NCBI RefSeq assembly: GCF_050947335.1
Contig: NW_027473329.1
Coordinates: 1,984,001 to 2,048,000 of the forward strand
DNA length: 64,000 bases
Source: Megachile rotundata
Lineage: Eukaryota > Arthropoda > Insecta > Hymenoptera > Megachilidae
Reading direction: 5' to 3'
The notes beneath the pieces were generated by a model, which saw only the letters and a program-made list of their open reading frames with translations, ran no database searches and was not told where the DNA came from. The translations under genes were made by a program, and so were the position numbers. Below are positions 41,201 to 54,470 of this stretch, piece after piece (position 1 is the first letter of the stretch; each line of letters starts with the position of its first letter).

Positions 41201-41858
41201 CTAGTTATGTTAAGTTATCCTATCTGACCACAATTCAACACCACAATGAACAATTTTGCTCGTTTTGCACGAATTATGCTCATTTTCGCACGATTCAGCC
41301 TCTAATTCGCACATATCCGCTGTAATTCGACTCTGTACTATCTAGTCATGTTAAGTTATCGTAACTGAGCACAATTCAACACCACAATGAACAATTTTGC
41401 TCGTTTTGAACGAATTATGCTCATTTTCGCACGATTCAGCCTCTAATTCGCACATATCCGCTGTAATTCGACTCTGTACTATCTAGTTATATTAAGTTAT
41501 CCTATCTGAGCACAATTCAACACCACAATGAACAATTTTGCTCGTTTTGCACGAATTTTGCTCGTTTTCGAACGATTCATCCTCTAATTCACACATATCC
41601 GCTGTAATTCGACTCTGTACTATCTAGTTATGTTAAGTTATCCTATCTGAGCACAATTCAACACCACAATGAACAATTTTCTCGTTTTGCACGAATTATG
41701 CTCATTTTCGCACGATTCAGCCTCTAGTTCGCACATATCCGCTGTAATTCGACTCTGTACTATCTAGTTATGTTAAGTTATCCTATCTGACCACAATTCA
41801 ACACCACAATGAACAATTTTGCTCGTTTTGCACGAATTATGCTCATTTTCGCACGATT
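38251..41858 (+). repeat. Block Z2: 703 bp HOR, copy of Z1
   Basis: CGATTCGAC at 39822 and 40525 (703 bp apart), TTATGTTATG at 39092, GCAAGAATT near 38,872 and GAACTATTTTG near 38,995 all sit 15,651 bp after the same markers in Z1. From about 40,720 on, single extra bases begin to appear that are not in Z1 or Z3. The monomer near 41,065-41,165 is a chimera relative to Z1. Confidence 0.88.
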
Positions 41859-44620
41859 CAGCCTCTAGTTCGCACATATCCGCTGTAATTCGACTCTGTA
41901 CTATCTAGTCATGTTAAGTTATCGTAACTGAGCACATTGAACAATTTTGCTCGTTTTGCACGAATTTTGCTCGTTTTGAACGAATTTTGCTCATTTTCGA
42001 ACGATTCAGCCTCTAATTCGCACATATCCGCTGTAATTCGACTCTGTACTATCTAGTTATGTTAAGTTATCCTATCTGAGCACAATTCAACACCACAATG
42101 AACAATTTTCTCGTTTTGCACGAATTATGCTCATTTTCGCACGATTAAGCCTCTAGTTCGCACATATCCGCTGTAATTCGACTCTGTACTATCTAGTTAT
42201 GTTAAGTTATCCTATCTGAGCACAATTCAACACCACAATGAACAATTTTGCTCGTTTTGCACGAATTATGCTCATTTTCGCACGATTCAGCCTTCTAATT
42301 CGCACATATCCGCTGTAATTCGACTCTGTACTATCTAGTTATGTTAAGTTATCCTATCTGAGCACAATTCAACACCACAATGAACAATTTTGCCTCGTTT
42401 TGCACGAATTATGCTCATTTTCGAACGATTCAGCCTCTAATTCGCACATATCCGCTGTAATTCGACTCTGTACTATCTAGTTATGTTAAGTTATCCTATC
42501 TGAGCACAATTCAACACCACAATGAACAATTTTCTCGTTTTGCACGAATTATGCTCATTTTCGAACGATTCAGCCTCTAGTTCGCACATATCCGCTGTAA
42601 TTCGACTCTGTACTATCTAGTTATGTTAAGTTATCCTATCTGACCACAATTCAACACCACAATGAACAATTTTGCTCGTTTTGCACGAATTATGCTCATT
42701 TTCGCACGATTCAGCCTCTAATTCGCACATATCCGCTGTAATTCGACTCTGTACTATCTAGTCATGTTAAGTTATCGTAACTGAGCACAATTCAACACCA
42801 CAATGAACAATTTTGCTCGTTTTGAACGAATTATGCTCATTTTCGCACGATTCAGCCTCTAATTCGCACATATCCGCTGTAATTCGACTCTGTACTATCT
42901 AGTTATATTAAGTTATCCTATCTGAGCACAATTCAACACCACAATGAACAATTTGCTCGTTTTGCACGAATTTTGCGCGTTTTCGAACGATTCAGCCTCT
43001 AATTCACACATATCCGCTGTAATTCGACTCTGTACTATCTAGTTATGTTAAGTTATCCTATCTGAGCACAATTCAACACCACAATGAACAATTTTCTCGT
43101 TTTGCACGAATTATGCTCATTTTCGCACGATTCAGCCTCTAGTTCGCACATATCCGCTGTAATTCGACTCTGTACTAATCTAGTTATGTTAAGTTATCCT
43201 ATCTGACCACAATTCAACACCACAATGAACAATTTTGCTCGTTTTGCACGAATTATGCTCATTTTCGCACGATTCAGCCTCTAATTCGCACATATCCGCT
43301 GTAATTCGACTCTGTACTATCTAGTCATGTTAAGTTATCGTAACTGAGCACAATTCAACACCACAATGAAACAATTTTGCTCGTTTTGCACGAATTATGC
43401 TCATTTTCGCACGATTCAGCCTCTAATTCGCACATATCCGCTGTAATTCGACTCTGTACTATCTAGTTATATTAAGTTATCCTAACTGAGCACAATTCAA
43501 CACCACAATGAACAATTTTGGTCGTTTTGCACGAATTTTGCTCGTTTTCGAACGATTCAGCCTCTAATTCACACATATCCGCTGTAATTCGACTCTGTAC
43601 TATCTAGTTATGTTAAGTTATCCTATCTGAGCACAATTCAACACCACAATGAACAATTTTCTCGTTTTGCACGAATTATGCTCATTTTCGCACGATTCAG
43701 CCTCTAGTTCGCACATATCCGCTGTAATTCGACTCTGTACTATCTAGTCATGTTAAGTTATCGTAACTGAGCACATTGAACAATTTTGCTCGTTTTGCAC
43801 GAATTTTGCTCGTTTTGAACGAATTTTGCTCATTTTCGAACGATTCAGCCTCTAATTCGCACATATCCGCTGTAATTCGACTCTGTACTATCTAGTTATG
43901 TTAAGTTATCCTATCTGAGCACAATTCAACACCACAATGAACAATTTTCTCGTTTTGCACGAATTATGCTCATTTTCGCACGATTAAGCCTCTAGTTCGC
44001 ACATATCCGCTGTAATTCGACTCTGTACTATCTAGTTATGTTAAGTTATCCTATCTGAGCACAATTCAACACCACAATGAACAATTTTGCTCGTTTTGCC
44101 CGAATTATGCTCATTTTCGCACGATTCAGCCTCTAATTCGCACATATCCGCTGTAATTCGACTCTGTACTATCTAGTCATGTTAAGTTATCCTATCTGAG
44201 CACAATTCAACACCACAATGAACAATTTTCTCGTTTTGCACGAATTATGCTCATTTTCGCACGATTCAGCCTCTAGTTCGCACATATCAGCTGTAATTTG
44301 ACTCTGTACTATCTAGTCATGTTAAGTTATCGTAACTGAGCACAATTCAACACCACAATGAACAATTTTGCTCGTTTTGCACGAATTATGCTCATTTTCG
44401 CACGATTCAGCCTCTAATTCGCACATATCCGCTGTAATTCGACTCTGTACTATCTAGTTATGTTAAGTTATCCTATCTGAGCACAATTCAACACCACAAT
44501 GAACAATTTTGCTCGTTTTGCACGAATTTTGCTCATTTTCGGACGATTCAGCCTCTAGTTCGCACATATCCGCTGTAATTCGACTCTGTACTATCTAGTT
44601 ATGTTAAGTTATCCTATCTG
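41859..44620 (+). repeat. Block X3: 1,836 bp HOR with private indels
   Basis: CACATTG at 41933 and 43772 and GATTAAGCC at 42144 and 43983 are 1,839 bp apart instead of 1,836. The excess of three is explained by single-base changes at about 42,294 (+T), 42,393 (+C), 42,952 (-T), 43,176 (+A) and 43,371 (+A). TTTTGCGCG near 42,974 is also private. The tail with GCCCGAATT, CAGCTGTAATTTGAC and TTCGGACG is intact and, as in X2, has the additional monomer. Confidence 0.88.
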
Positions 44621-47600
44621 AGCACAATTCAACACCACAATGAACAATTTTCTCGTTTTGCACGAATTATGCTCATTTTCGCACGATTCAGCCTCTAGTT
44701 CGCACATATCCGCTGTAATTCGACTCTGTACTATCTAGTCATGTTAAGTTATCGTAACTGAGCACAATTCAACACCACAATGAACAATTTTGCTCGTTTT
44801 GAACGAATTATGCTCATTTTCGCACGATTCAGCCTCTAATTCGCACATATCCGCTGTAATTCGACTCTGTACTATCTAGTTATGTTAAGTTATCCTATCT
44901 GAGCACAATTCAACACCACAATGAACAATTTTGCTCGTTTTGCACGAATTTTGCTCATTTTCGCACGATTCAGCCTCTAGTTCGCACATATCCGCTGTAA
45001 TTCGAGTCTGTACTATCTAGTTATGTTAAGTTATCCTATCTGAGCACAATTCAACACCACAATGAACAATTTTGCTTGTTTTGCACGAATTTTGCTCATT
45101 TTCGCACGATTCAGCCTCTAGTTCGCACATATCCGCTGTAATTCGACTCTGTACTATCTAGTTATGTTAAGTTATCCTATCTGAGCACAATTCAACACCA
45201 CAATGAACAATTTTCTCGTTTTGCACGAATTATGCTCATTTTCGCACGATTCAGCCTCTAGTTCGCACATATCCGCTGTAATTCGACTCTGTACTATCTA
45301 GTCATGTTAAGTTATCGTAACTGAGCACAATTCAACACCACAATGAACAATTTTGCTCGTTTTGAACAAATTATGCTCATTTTCGCACGATTCAGCCTCT
45401 AATTCGCACATATCCGCTGTAATTCGACTCTGTACTATCTAGTTATGTTAAGTTATCCTATCTGAGCACAATTCAACACCACAATGAACAATTTTGCTCG
45501 TTTTGCACGAATTTTACTCATTTTCGCACGATTCAGCCTCTAGTTCGCACATATCCGCTGTAATTCGAGTCTGTACTATCTAGTTATGTTAAGTTATCCT
45601 ATCTGAGCACAATTCAACACCACAATGAACAATTTTGCTCGTTTTGCACGAATTATGCTCATTTTCGCACGATTCAGCCTCTAATTCGCACATATCCGCT
45701 GTAATTCGACTCTGTACTATCTAGTCATGTTAAGTTATCGTAACTGAGCACAATTCAACACCACAATGAACAATTTTGCTCGTTTTGAACGAATTATGCT
45801 CATTTTCGCACGATTCAGCCTCTAATTCGCACATATCCGCTGTAATTCGACTCTGTACTATCTAGTTATATTAAGTTATCCTATCTGAGCACAATTCAAC
45901 ACCACAATGAACAATTTTGCTCGTTTTGCACGAATTTTGCTCGTTTTCGAACGATTCAGCCTCTAATTCACACATATCCGCTGTAATTCGACTCTGTACT
46001 ATCTAGTTATGTTAAGTTATCCTATCTGAGCACAATTCAACACCACAATGAACAATTTTCTCGTTTTGCACGAATTATGCTCATTTTCGCACGATTCAGC
46101 CTCTAGTTCGCACATATCCGCTGTAATTCGACTCTGTACTATCTAGTTATGTTAAGTTATCCTATCTGACCACAATTCAACACCACAATGAACAATTTTG
46201 CTCGTTTTGCACGAATTATGCTCATTTTCGCACGATTCAGCCTCTAATTCGCACATATCCGCTGTAATTCGACTCTGTACTATCTAGTTATGTTAAGTTA
46301 TCCTAACTGAGCACAATTCAACACCACAATGAACAATTTTGCTCGTTTTGCACGAATTATGCTCATTTTCGAACGATTCAGCCTCTAATTCGCACATATC
46401 CGCTGTAATTCGACTCTGTACTATCTAGTTATGTTAAGTTATCCTATCTGAGCACAATTCGACACCACAATGAACAATTTTGCTCGATTTGCACGAATTA
46501 TGCTCATTTTCGCACGATTCAGCCTCTAATTCGCACATATCCGCTGTAATTCGACTCTGTACTATCTAGTTATGTTAAGTTATCCTATCTGAGCACAATT
46601 CAACACCACAATGAACAATTTTGCTCGTTTTGCACGAATTTTGCTCATTTTCGCACGATTCAGCCTCTAGTTCGCACATATCCGCTGTAATTCGAGTCTG
46701 TACTATCTAGTTATGTTAAGTTATCCTATCTGAGCACAATTCAACACCACAATGAACAATTTTGCTCGTTTTGCACGAATTATGCTCATTTTCGCACGAT
46801 TCAGCCTCTAATTCGCACATATCCGCTGTAATTCGACTCTGTACTATCTAGTCATGTTAGGTTATCGTAACTGAGCACAATTCAACACCACAATGAACAA
46901 TTTTGCTCGTTTTGAACGAATTATGCTCATTTTCGCACGATTCAGCCTCTAATTCGCACATATCCGCTGTAATTCGACTCTGTACTATCTAGTTATGTTA
47001 AGTTATCCTATCTCAGCACAATTCAACACCACAATGAACAATTTTGCTCGTTTTGCACGAATTTTGCTCGTTTTCGCACGATTCAGCCTCTAATTCGCAC
47101 ATATCCGCTGTAATTCGACTCTGTACTATCTAGTTATGTTAAGTTATCCTATCTGAGCACAATTCAACACCACAATGAACAATTTTCTCGTTTTGCACGA
47201 ATTATGCTCATTTTCGCACGATTCAGCCTCTAGTTCGCACATATCCGCTGTAATTCGAACCTGTACTATCTAGTTATGTTAAGTTATCCTATCTGACCAC
47301 AATTCAACACCACAATGAACAATTTTGCTCGTTTTGCACGAATTATGCTCATTTTCGCACGATTCAGCCTCTAATTCGCACATATCCGCTGTAATTCGAC
47401 TCTGTACTATCTAGTTATGTTAAGTTATCCTAACTGAGCACAATTCAACACCACAATGAACAATTTTGCTCGTTTTGCACGAATTATGCTCATTTTCGAA
47501 CGATTCAGCCTCTAATTCGCACATATCCGCTGTAATTCGACTCTGTACTATCTAGTTATGTTAAGTTATCCTATCTGAGCACAATTCGACACCACAATGA

Positions 47601-47927
47601 ACAATTTTGCTCGATTTGCACGAATTATGCTCATTTTCGCACGATTCAGCCTCTAATTCGCACATATCCGCTGTAATTCGACTCTGTACTATCTAGTTAT
47701 GTTAAGTTATCCTATCTGAGCACAATTCAACACCACAATGAACAATTTTGCTCGTTTTGCACGAATTTTGCTCATTTTCGCACGATTCAGCCTCTAGTTC
47801 GCACATATCCGCTGTAATTCGAGTCTGTACTATCTAGTTATGTTAAGTTATCCTATCTGAGCACAATTCAACACCACAATGAACAATTTTCTCGTTTTGC
47901 ACGAATTATGCTCATTTTCGCACGATT
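44621..47927 (+). repeat. Block Y3: 563/1,127 bp HOR
   Basis: GAGTCTG at 45004, 45567, 46694 and 47821 repeats the spacing 563, 1,127, 1,127 bp and lies exactly 15,657 bp after Y1. Private substitutions include GCTTGTTTTG near 45,076, GAACAAATT near 45,366 and TTCGAACCTG near 47,256. Confidence 0.9.
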
Positions 47928-50680
47928 CAGCCTCTAGTTCGCACATATCCGCTGTAATTCGACTCTGTACTATCTAGTCATGTTAAGTTATCGTAACTGA
48001 GCACATTGAACAATTTTGCTCGTTTTGCACGAATTTTGCTCGTTTTGAACGAATTTTGCTCATTTTCGAACGATTCAGCCTCTAATTCGCACATATCCGC
48101 TGTAATTCGACTCTGTACTATCTAGTTATGTTAAGTTATCCTATCTGAGCACAATTCAACACCACAATGAACAATTTTCTCGTTTTGCACGAATTATGCT
48201 CATTTTCGCACGATTAAGCCTCTAGTTCGCACATATCCGCTGTAATTCGACTCTGTACTATCTAGTTATGTTAAGTTATCCTATCTGAGCACAATTCAAC
48301 ACCACAATGAACAATTTTGCTCGTTTTGCACGAATTATGCTCATTTTCGCACGATTCAGCCTCTAATTCGCACATATCCGCTGTAATTCGACTCTGTACT
48401 ATCTAGTTATGTTAAGTTATCCTATCTGAGCACAATTCAACACCACAATGAACAATTTTGCTCGTTTTGCACGAATTATGCTCATTTTCGAACGATTCAG
48501 CCTCTAATTCGCACATATCCGCTGTAATTCGACTCTGTACTATCTAGTTATGTTAAGTTATCCTATCTGAGCACAATTCAACACCACAATGAACAATTTT
48601 CTCGTTTTGCACGAATTATGCTCATTTTCGAACGATTCAGCCTCTAGTTCGCACATATCCGCTGTAATTCGACTCTGTACTATCTAGTTATGTTAAGTTA
48701 TCCTATCTGACCACAATTCAACACCACAATGAACAATTTTGCTCGTTTTGCACGAATTATGCTCATTTTCGCACGATTCAGCCTCTAATTCGCACATATC
48801 CGCTGTAATTCGACTCTGTACTATCTAGTCATGTTAAGTTATCGTAACTGAGCACAATTCAACACCACAATGAACAATTTTGCTCGTTTTGAACGAATTA
48901 TGCTCATTTTCGCACGATTCAGCCTCTAATTCGCACATATCCGCTGTAATTCGACTCTGTACTATCTAGTTATATTAAGTTATCCTATCTGAGCACAATT
49001 CAACACCACAATGAACAATTTTGCTCGTTTTGCACGAATTTTGCTCGTTTTCGAACGATTCAGCCTCTAATTCACACATATCCGCTGTAATTCGACTCTG
49101 TACTATCTAGTTATGTTAAGTTATCCTATCTGAGCACAATTCAACACCACAATGAACAATTTTCTCGTTTTGCACGAATTATGCTCATTTTCGCACGATT
49201 CAGCCTCTAGTTCGCACATATCCGCTGTAATTCGACTCTGTACTATCTAGTTACGTTAAGTTATCCTATCTGACCACAATTCAACACCACAATGAACAAT
49301 TTTGCTCGTTTTGCACGAATTATGCTCATTTTCGCACGATTCAGCCTCTAATTCGCACATATCCGCTGTAATTCGACTCTGTACTATCTAGTCATGTTAA
49401 GTTATCGTAACTGAGCACAATTCAACACCACAATGAACAATTTTGCTCGTTTTGCACGAATTATGCTCATTTTCGCACGATTCAGCCTCTAATTCGCACA
49501 TATCCGCTGTAATTCGACTCTGTACTATCTAGTTATATTAAGTTATCCTAACTGAGCACAATTCAACACCACAATGAACAATTTTGGTCGTTTTGCACGA
49601 ATTTTGCTCGTTTTCGAACGATTCAGCCTCTAATTCACACATATCCGCTGTAATTCGACTCTGTACTATCTAGTTATGTTAAGTTATCCTATCTGAGCAC
49701 AATTCAACACCACAATGAACAATTTTCTCGTTTTGCACGAATTATGCTCATTTTCGCACGATTCAGCCTCTAGTTCGCACATATCCGCTGTAATTCGACT
49801 CTGTACTATCTAGTCATGTTAAGTTATCGTAACTGAGCACATTGAACAATTTTGCTCGTTTTGCACGAATTTTGCTCGTTTTGAACGAATTTTGCTCATT
49901 TTCGAACGATTCAGCCTCTAATTCGCACATATCCGCTGTAATTCGACTCTGTACTATCTAGTTATGTTAAGTTATCCTATCTGAGCACAATTCAACACCA
50001 CAATGAACAATTTTCTCGTTTTGCACGAATTATGCTCATTTTCGCACGATTAAGCCTCTAGTTCGCACATATCCGCTGTAATTCGACTCTGTACTATCTA
50101 GTTATGTTAAGTTATCCTATCTGAGCACAATTCAACACCACAATGAACAATTTTGCTCGTTTTGCCCGAATTATGCTCATTTTCGCACGATTCAGCCTCT
50201 AATTCGCACATATCCGCTGTAATTCGACTCTGTACTATCTAGTCATGTTAAGTTATCCTATCTGAGCACAATTCAACACCACAATGAACAATTTTCTCGT
50301 TTTGCACGAATTATGCTCATTTTCGCACGATTCAGCCTCTAGTTCGCACATATCAGCTGTAATTTGACTCTGTACTATCTAGTCATGTTAAGTTATCGTA
50401 ACTGAGCACAATTCAACACCACAATGAACAATTTTGCTCGTTTTGCACGAATTATGCTCATTTTCGCACGATTCAGCCTCTAATTCGCACATATCCGCTG
50501 TAATTCGACTCTGTACTATCTAGTTATGTTAAGTTATCCTATCTGAGCACAATTCAACACCACAATGAACAATTTTGCTCGTTTTGCACGAATTTTGCTC
50601 ATTTTCGGACGATTCAGCCTCTAGTTCGCACATATCCGCTGTAATTCGACTCTGTACTATCTAGTTATGTTAAGTTATCC
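47928..50680 (+). repeat. Block X4: 1,836 bp HOR plus tail
   Basis: CACATTG at 48002 and 49838 and GATTAAGCC at 48213 and 50049 repeat at 1,836 bp and lie exactly 15,657 bp after X2. The TTACGTTAAG variant at 49251 confirms that X4 descends from the same copy as X2, not X1. Confidence 0.9.
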
Positions 50681-53600
50681 TATCTGAGCACAATTCAACA
50701 CCACAATGAACAATTTTCTCGTTTTGCACGAATTATGCTCATTTTCGCACGATTCAGCCTCTAGTTCGCACATATCCGCTGTAATTCGACTCTGTACTAT
50801 CTAGTTATGTTAAGTTATCCTATCTGAGCACAATTCAACACCACAATGAACAATTTTCTCGTTTTGCACGAATTATGCTCATTTTCGCACGATTCAGCCT
50901 CTAGTTCGCACATATCCGCTGTAATTCGACTCTGTACTATCTAGTCATGTTAAGTTATCGTAACTGAGCACAATTCAACACCACAATGAACAATTTTGCT
51001 CGTTTTGAACGAATTATGCTCATTTTCGCACGATTCAGCCTCTAATTCGCACATATCCGCTGTAATTCGACTCTGTACTATCTAGTTATGTTAAGTTATC
51101 CTATCTGAGCACAATTCAACACCACAATGAACAATTTTGCTCGTTTTGCACGAATTTTGCTCATTTTCGCACGATTCAGCCTCTAGTTCGCACATATCCG
51201 CTGTAATTCGACTCTGTACTATCTAGTTATGTTAAGTTATCCTATCTGAGCACAATTCAACACCACAATGAACAATTTTGCTCGTTTTGCACGAATTTTG
51301 CTCATTTTCGCACGATTCAGCCTCTAGTTCGCACATATCCGCTGTAATTCGACTCTGTACTATCTAGTTATGTTAAGTTATCCTATCTGAGCACAATTCA
51401 ACACCACAATGAACAATTTTCTCGTTTTGCACGAATTATGCTCATTTTCGCACGATTCAGCCTCTAGTTCGCACATATCCGCTGTAATTCGACTCTGTAC
51501 TATCTAGTCATGTTAAGTTATCGTAACTGAGCACAATTCAACACCACAATGAACAATTTTGCTCGTTTTGAACGAATTATGCTCATTTTCGCACGATTCA
51601 GCCTCTAATTCGCACATATCCGCTGTAATTCGACTCTGTACTATCTAGTTATGTTAAGTTATCCTATCTGAGCACAATTCAACACCACAATGAACAATTT
51701 TGCTCGTTTTGCACGAATTTTACTCATTTTCGCACGATTCAGCCTCTAGTTCGCACATATCCGCTGTAATTCGAGTCTGTACTATCTAGTTATGTTAAGT
51801 TATCCTATCTGAGCACAATTCAACACCACAATGAACAATTTTGCTCGTTTTGCACGAATTATGCTCATTTTCGCACGATTCAGCCTCTAATTCGCACATA
51901 TCCGCTGTAATTCGACTCTGTACTATCTAGTCATGTTAAGTTATCGTAACTGAGCACAATTCAACACCACAATGAACAATTTTGCTCGTTTTGAACGAAT
52001 TATGCTCATTTTCGCACGATTCAGCCTCTAATTCGCACATATCCGCTGTAATTCGACTCTGTACTATCTAGTTATATTAAGTTATCCTATCTGAGCACAA
52101 TTCAACACCACAATGAACAATTTTGCTCGTTTTGCACGAATTTTGCTCGTTTTCGAACGATTCAGCCTCTAATTCACACATATCCGCTGTAATTCGACTC
52201 TGTACTATCTAGTTATGTTAAGTTATCCTATCTGAGCACAATTCAACACCACAATGAACAATTTTCTCGTTTTGCACGAATTATGCTCATTTTCGCACGA
52301 TTCAGCCTCTAGTTCGCACATATCCGCTGTAATTCGACTCTGTACTATCTAGTTATGTTAAGTTATCCTATCTGACCACAATTCAACACCACAATGAACA
52401 ATTTTGCTCGTTTTGCACGAATTATGCTCATTTTCGCACGATTCAGCCTCTAATTCGCACATATCCGCTGTAATTCGACTCTGTACTATCTAGTTATGTT
52501 AAGTTATCCTAACTGAGCACAATTCAACACCACAATGAACAATTTTGCTCGTTTTGCACGAATTATGCTCATTTTCGAACGATTCAGCCTCTAATTCGCA
52601 CATATCCGCTGTAATTCGACTCTGTACTATCTAGTTATGTTAAGTTATCCTATCTGAGCACAATTCGACACCACAATGAACAATTTTGCTCGATTTGCAC
52701 GAATTATGCTCATTTTCGCACGATTCAGCCTCTAATTCGCACATATCCGCTGTAATTCGACTCTGTACTATCTAGTTATGTTAAGTTATCCTATCTGAGC
52801 ACAATTCAACACCACAATGAACAATTTTGCTCGTTTTGCACGAATTTTGCTCATTTTCGCACGATTCAGCCTCTAGTTCGCACATATCCGCTGTAATTCG
52901 AGTCTGTACTATCTAGTTATGTTAAGTTATCCTATCTGAGCACAATTCAACACCACAATGAACAATTTTGCTCGTTTTGCACGAATTATGCTCATTTTCG
53001 CACGATTCAGCCTCTAATTCGCACATATCCGCTGTAATTCGACTCTGTACTATCTAGTCATGTTAGGTTATCGTAACTGAGCACAATTCAACACCACAAT
53101 GAACAATTTTGCTCGTTTTGAACGAATTATGCTCATTTTCGCACGATTCAGCCTCTAATTCGCACATATCCGCTGTAATTCGACTCTGTACTATCTAGTT
53201 ATGTTAAGTTATCCTATCTCAGCACAATTCAACACCACAATGAACAATTTTGCTCGTTTTGCACGAATTTTGCTCGTTTTCGCACGATTCAGCCTCTAAT
53301 TCGCACATATCCGCTGTAATTCGACTCTGTACTATCTAGTTATGTTAAGTTATCCTATCTGAGCACAATTCAACACCACAATGAACAATTTTCTCGTTTT
53401 GCACGAATTATGCTCATTTTCGCACGATTCAGCCTCTAGTTCGCACATATCCGCTGTAATTCGACTCTGTACTATCTAGTTATGTTAAGTTATCCTATCT
53501 GACCACAATTCAACACCACAATGAACAATTTTGCTCGTTTTGCACGAATTATGCTCATTTTCGCACGATTCAGCCTCTAATTCGCACATATCCGCTGTAA

Positions 53601-54470
53601 TTCGACTCTGTACTATCTAGTTATGTTAAGTTATCCTAACTGAGCACAATTCAACACCACAATGAACAATTTTGCTCGTTTTGCACGAATTATGCTCATT
53701 TTCGAACGATTCAGCCTCTAATTCGCACATATCCGCTGTAATTCGACTCTGTACTATCTAGTTATGTTAAGTTATCCTATCTGAGCACAATTCGACACCA
53801 CAATGAACAATTTTGCTCGATTTGCACGAATTATGCTCATTTTCGCACGATTCAGCCTCTAATTCGCACATATCCGCTGTAATTCGACTCTGTACTATCT
53901 AGTTATGTTAAGTTATCCTATCTGAGCACAATTCAACACCACAATGAACAATTTTGCTCGTTTTGCACGAATTTTGCTCATTTTCGCACGATTCAGCCTC
54001 TAGTTCGCACATATCCGCTGTAATTCGAGTCTGTACTATCTAGTTATGTTAAGTTATCCTATCTGAGCACAATTCAACACCACAATGAACAATTTTGCTC
54101 GTTTTGCACGAATTATGCTCATTTTCGCACGATTCAGCCTCTAATTCGCACATATCCGCTGTAATTCGACTCTGTACTATCTAGTCATGTTAGGTTATCG
54201 TAACTGAGCACAATTCAACACCACAATGAACAATTTTGCTCGTTTTGAACGAATTATGCTCATTTTCGCACGATTCAGCCTCTAATTCGCACATATCCGC
54301 TGTAATTCGACTCTGTACTATCTAGTTATGTTAAGTTATCCTATCTCAGCACAATTCAACACCACAATGAACAATTTTGCTCGTTTTGCACGAATTTTGC
54401 TCGTTTTCGCACGATTCAGCCTCTAATTCGCACATATCCGCTGTAATTCGACTCTGTACTATCTAGTTAT
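50681..54470 (+). repeat. Block Y4: 1,127 bp HOR with an extra 4-mer
   Basis: GAGTCTG at 51773, 52900 and 54027 gives two 1,127 bp steps. The distance from the preceding GATTAAGCC (50049) is 1,724 bp against 1,161 bp in Y2, an excess of 563 bp, exactly one 4-mer. In this extra 4-mer the diagnostic base is GAC rather than GAG (near 51,211). Confidence 0.9.

Larger units (their letters stand above)
35553..51772 (+). repeat. Super-HOR unit 2 (16,220 bp)
   Basis: Same block order as unit 1: Y2, Z2, X3, Y3, X4 and the start of Y4. The extra 569 bp is one 563 bp 4-mer near 50.8-51.5 kb plus six bases: five net from single-base indels at 40.7-43.4 kb and one from a monomer swap near 44.4-44.7 kb. 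Confidence 0.9.
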
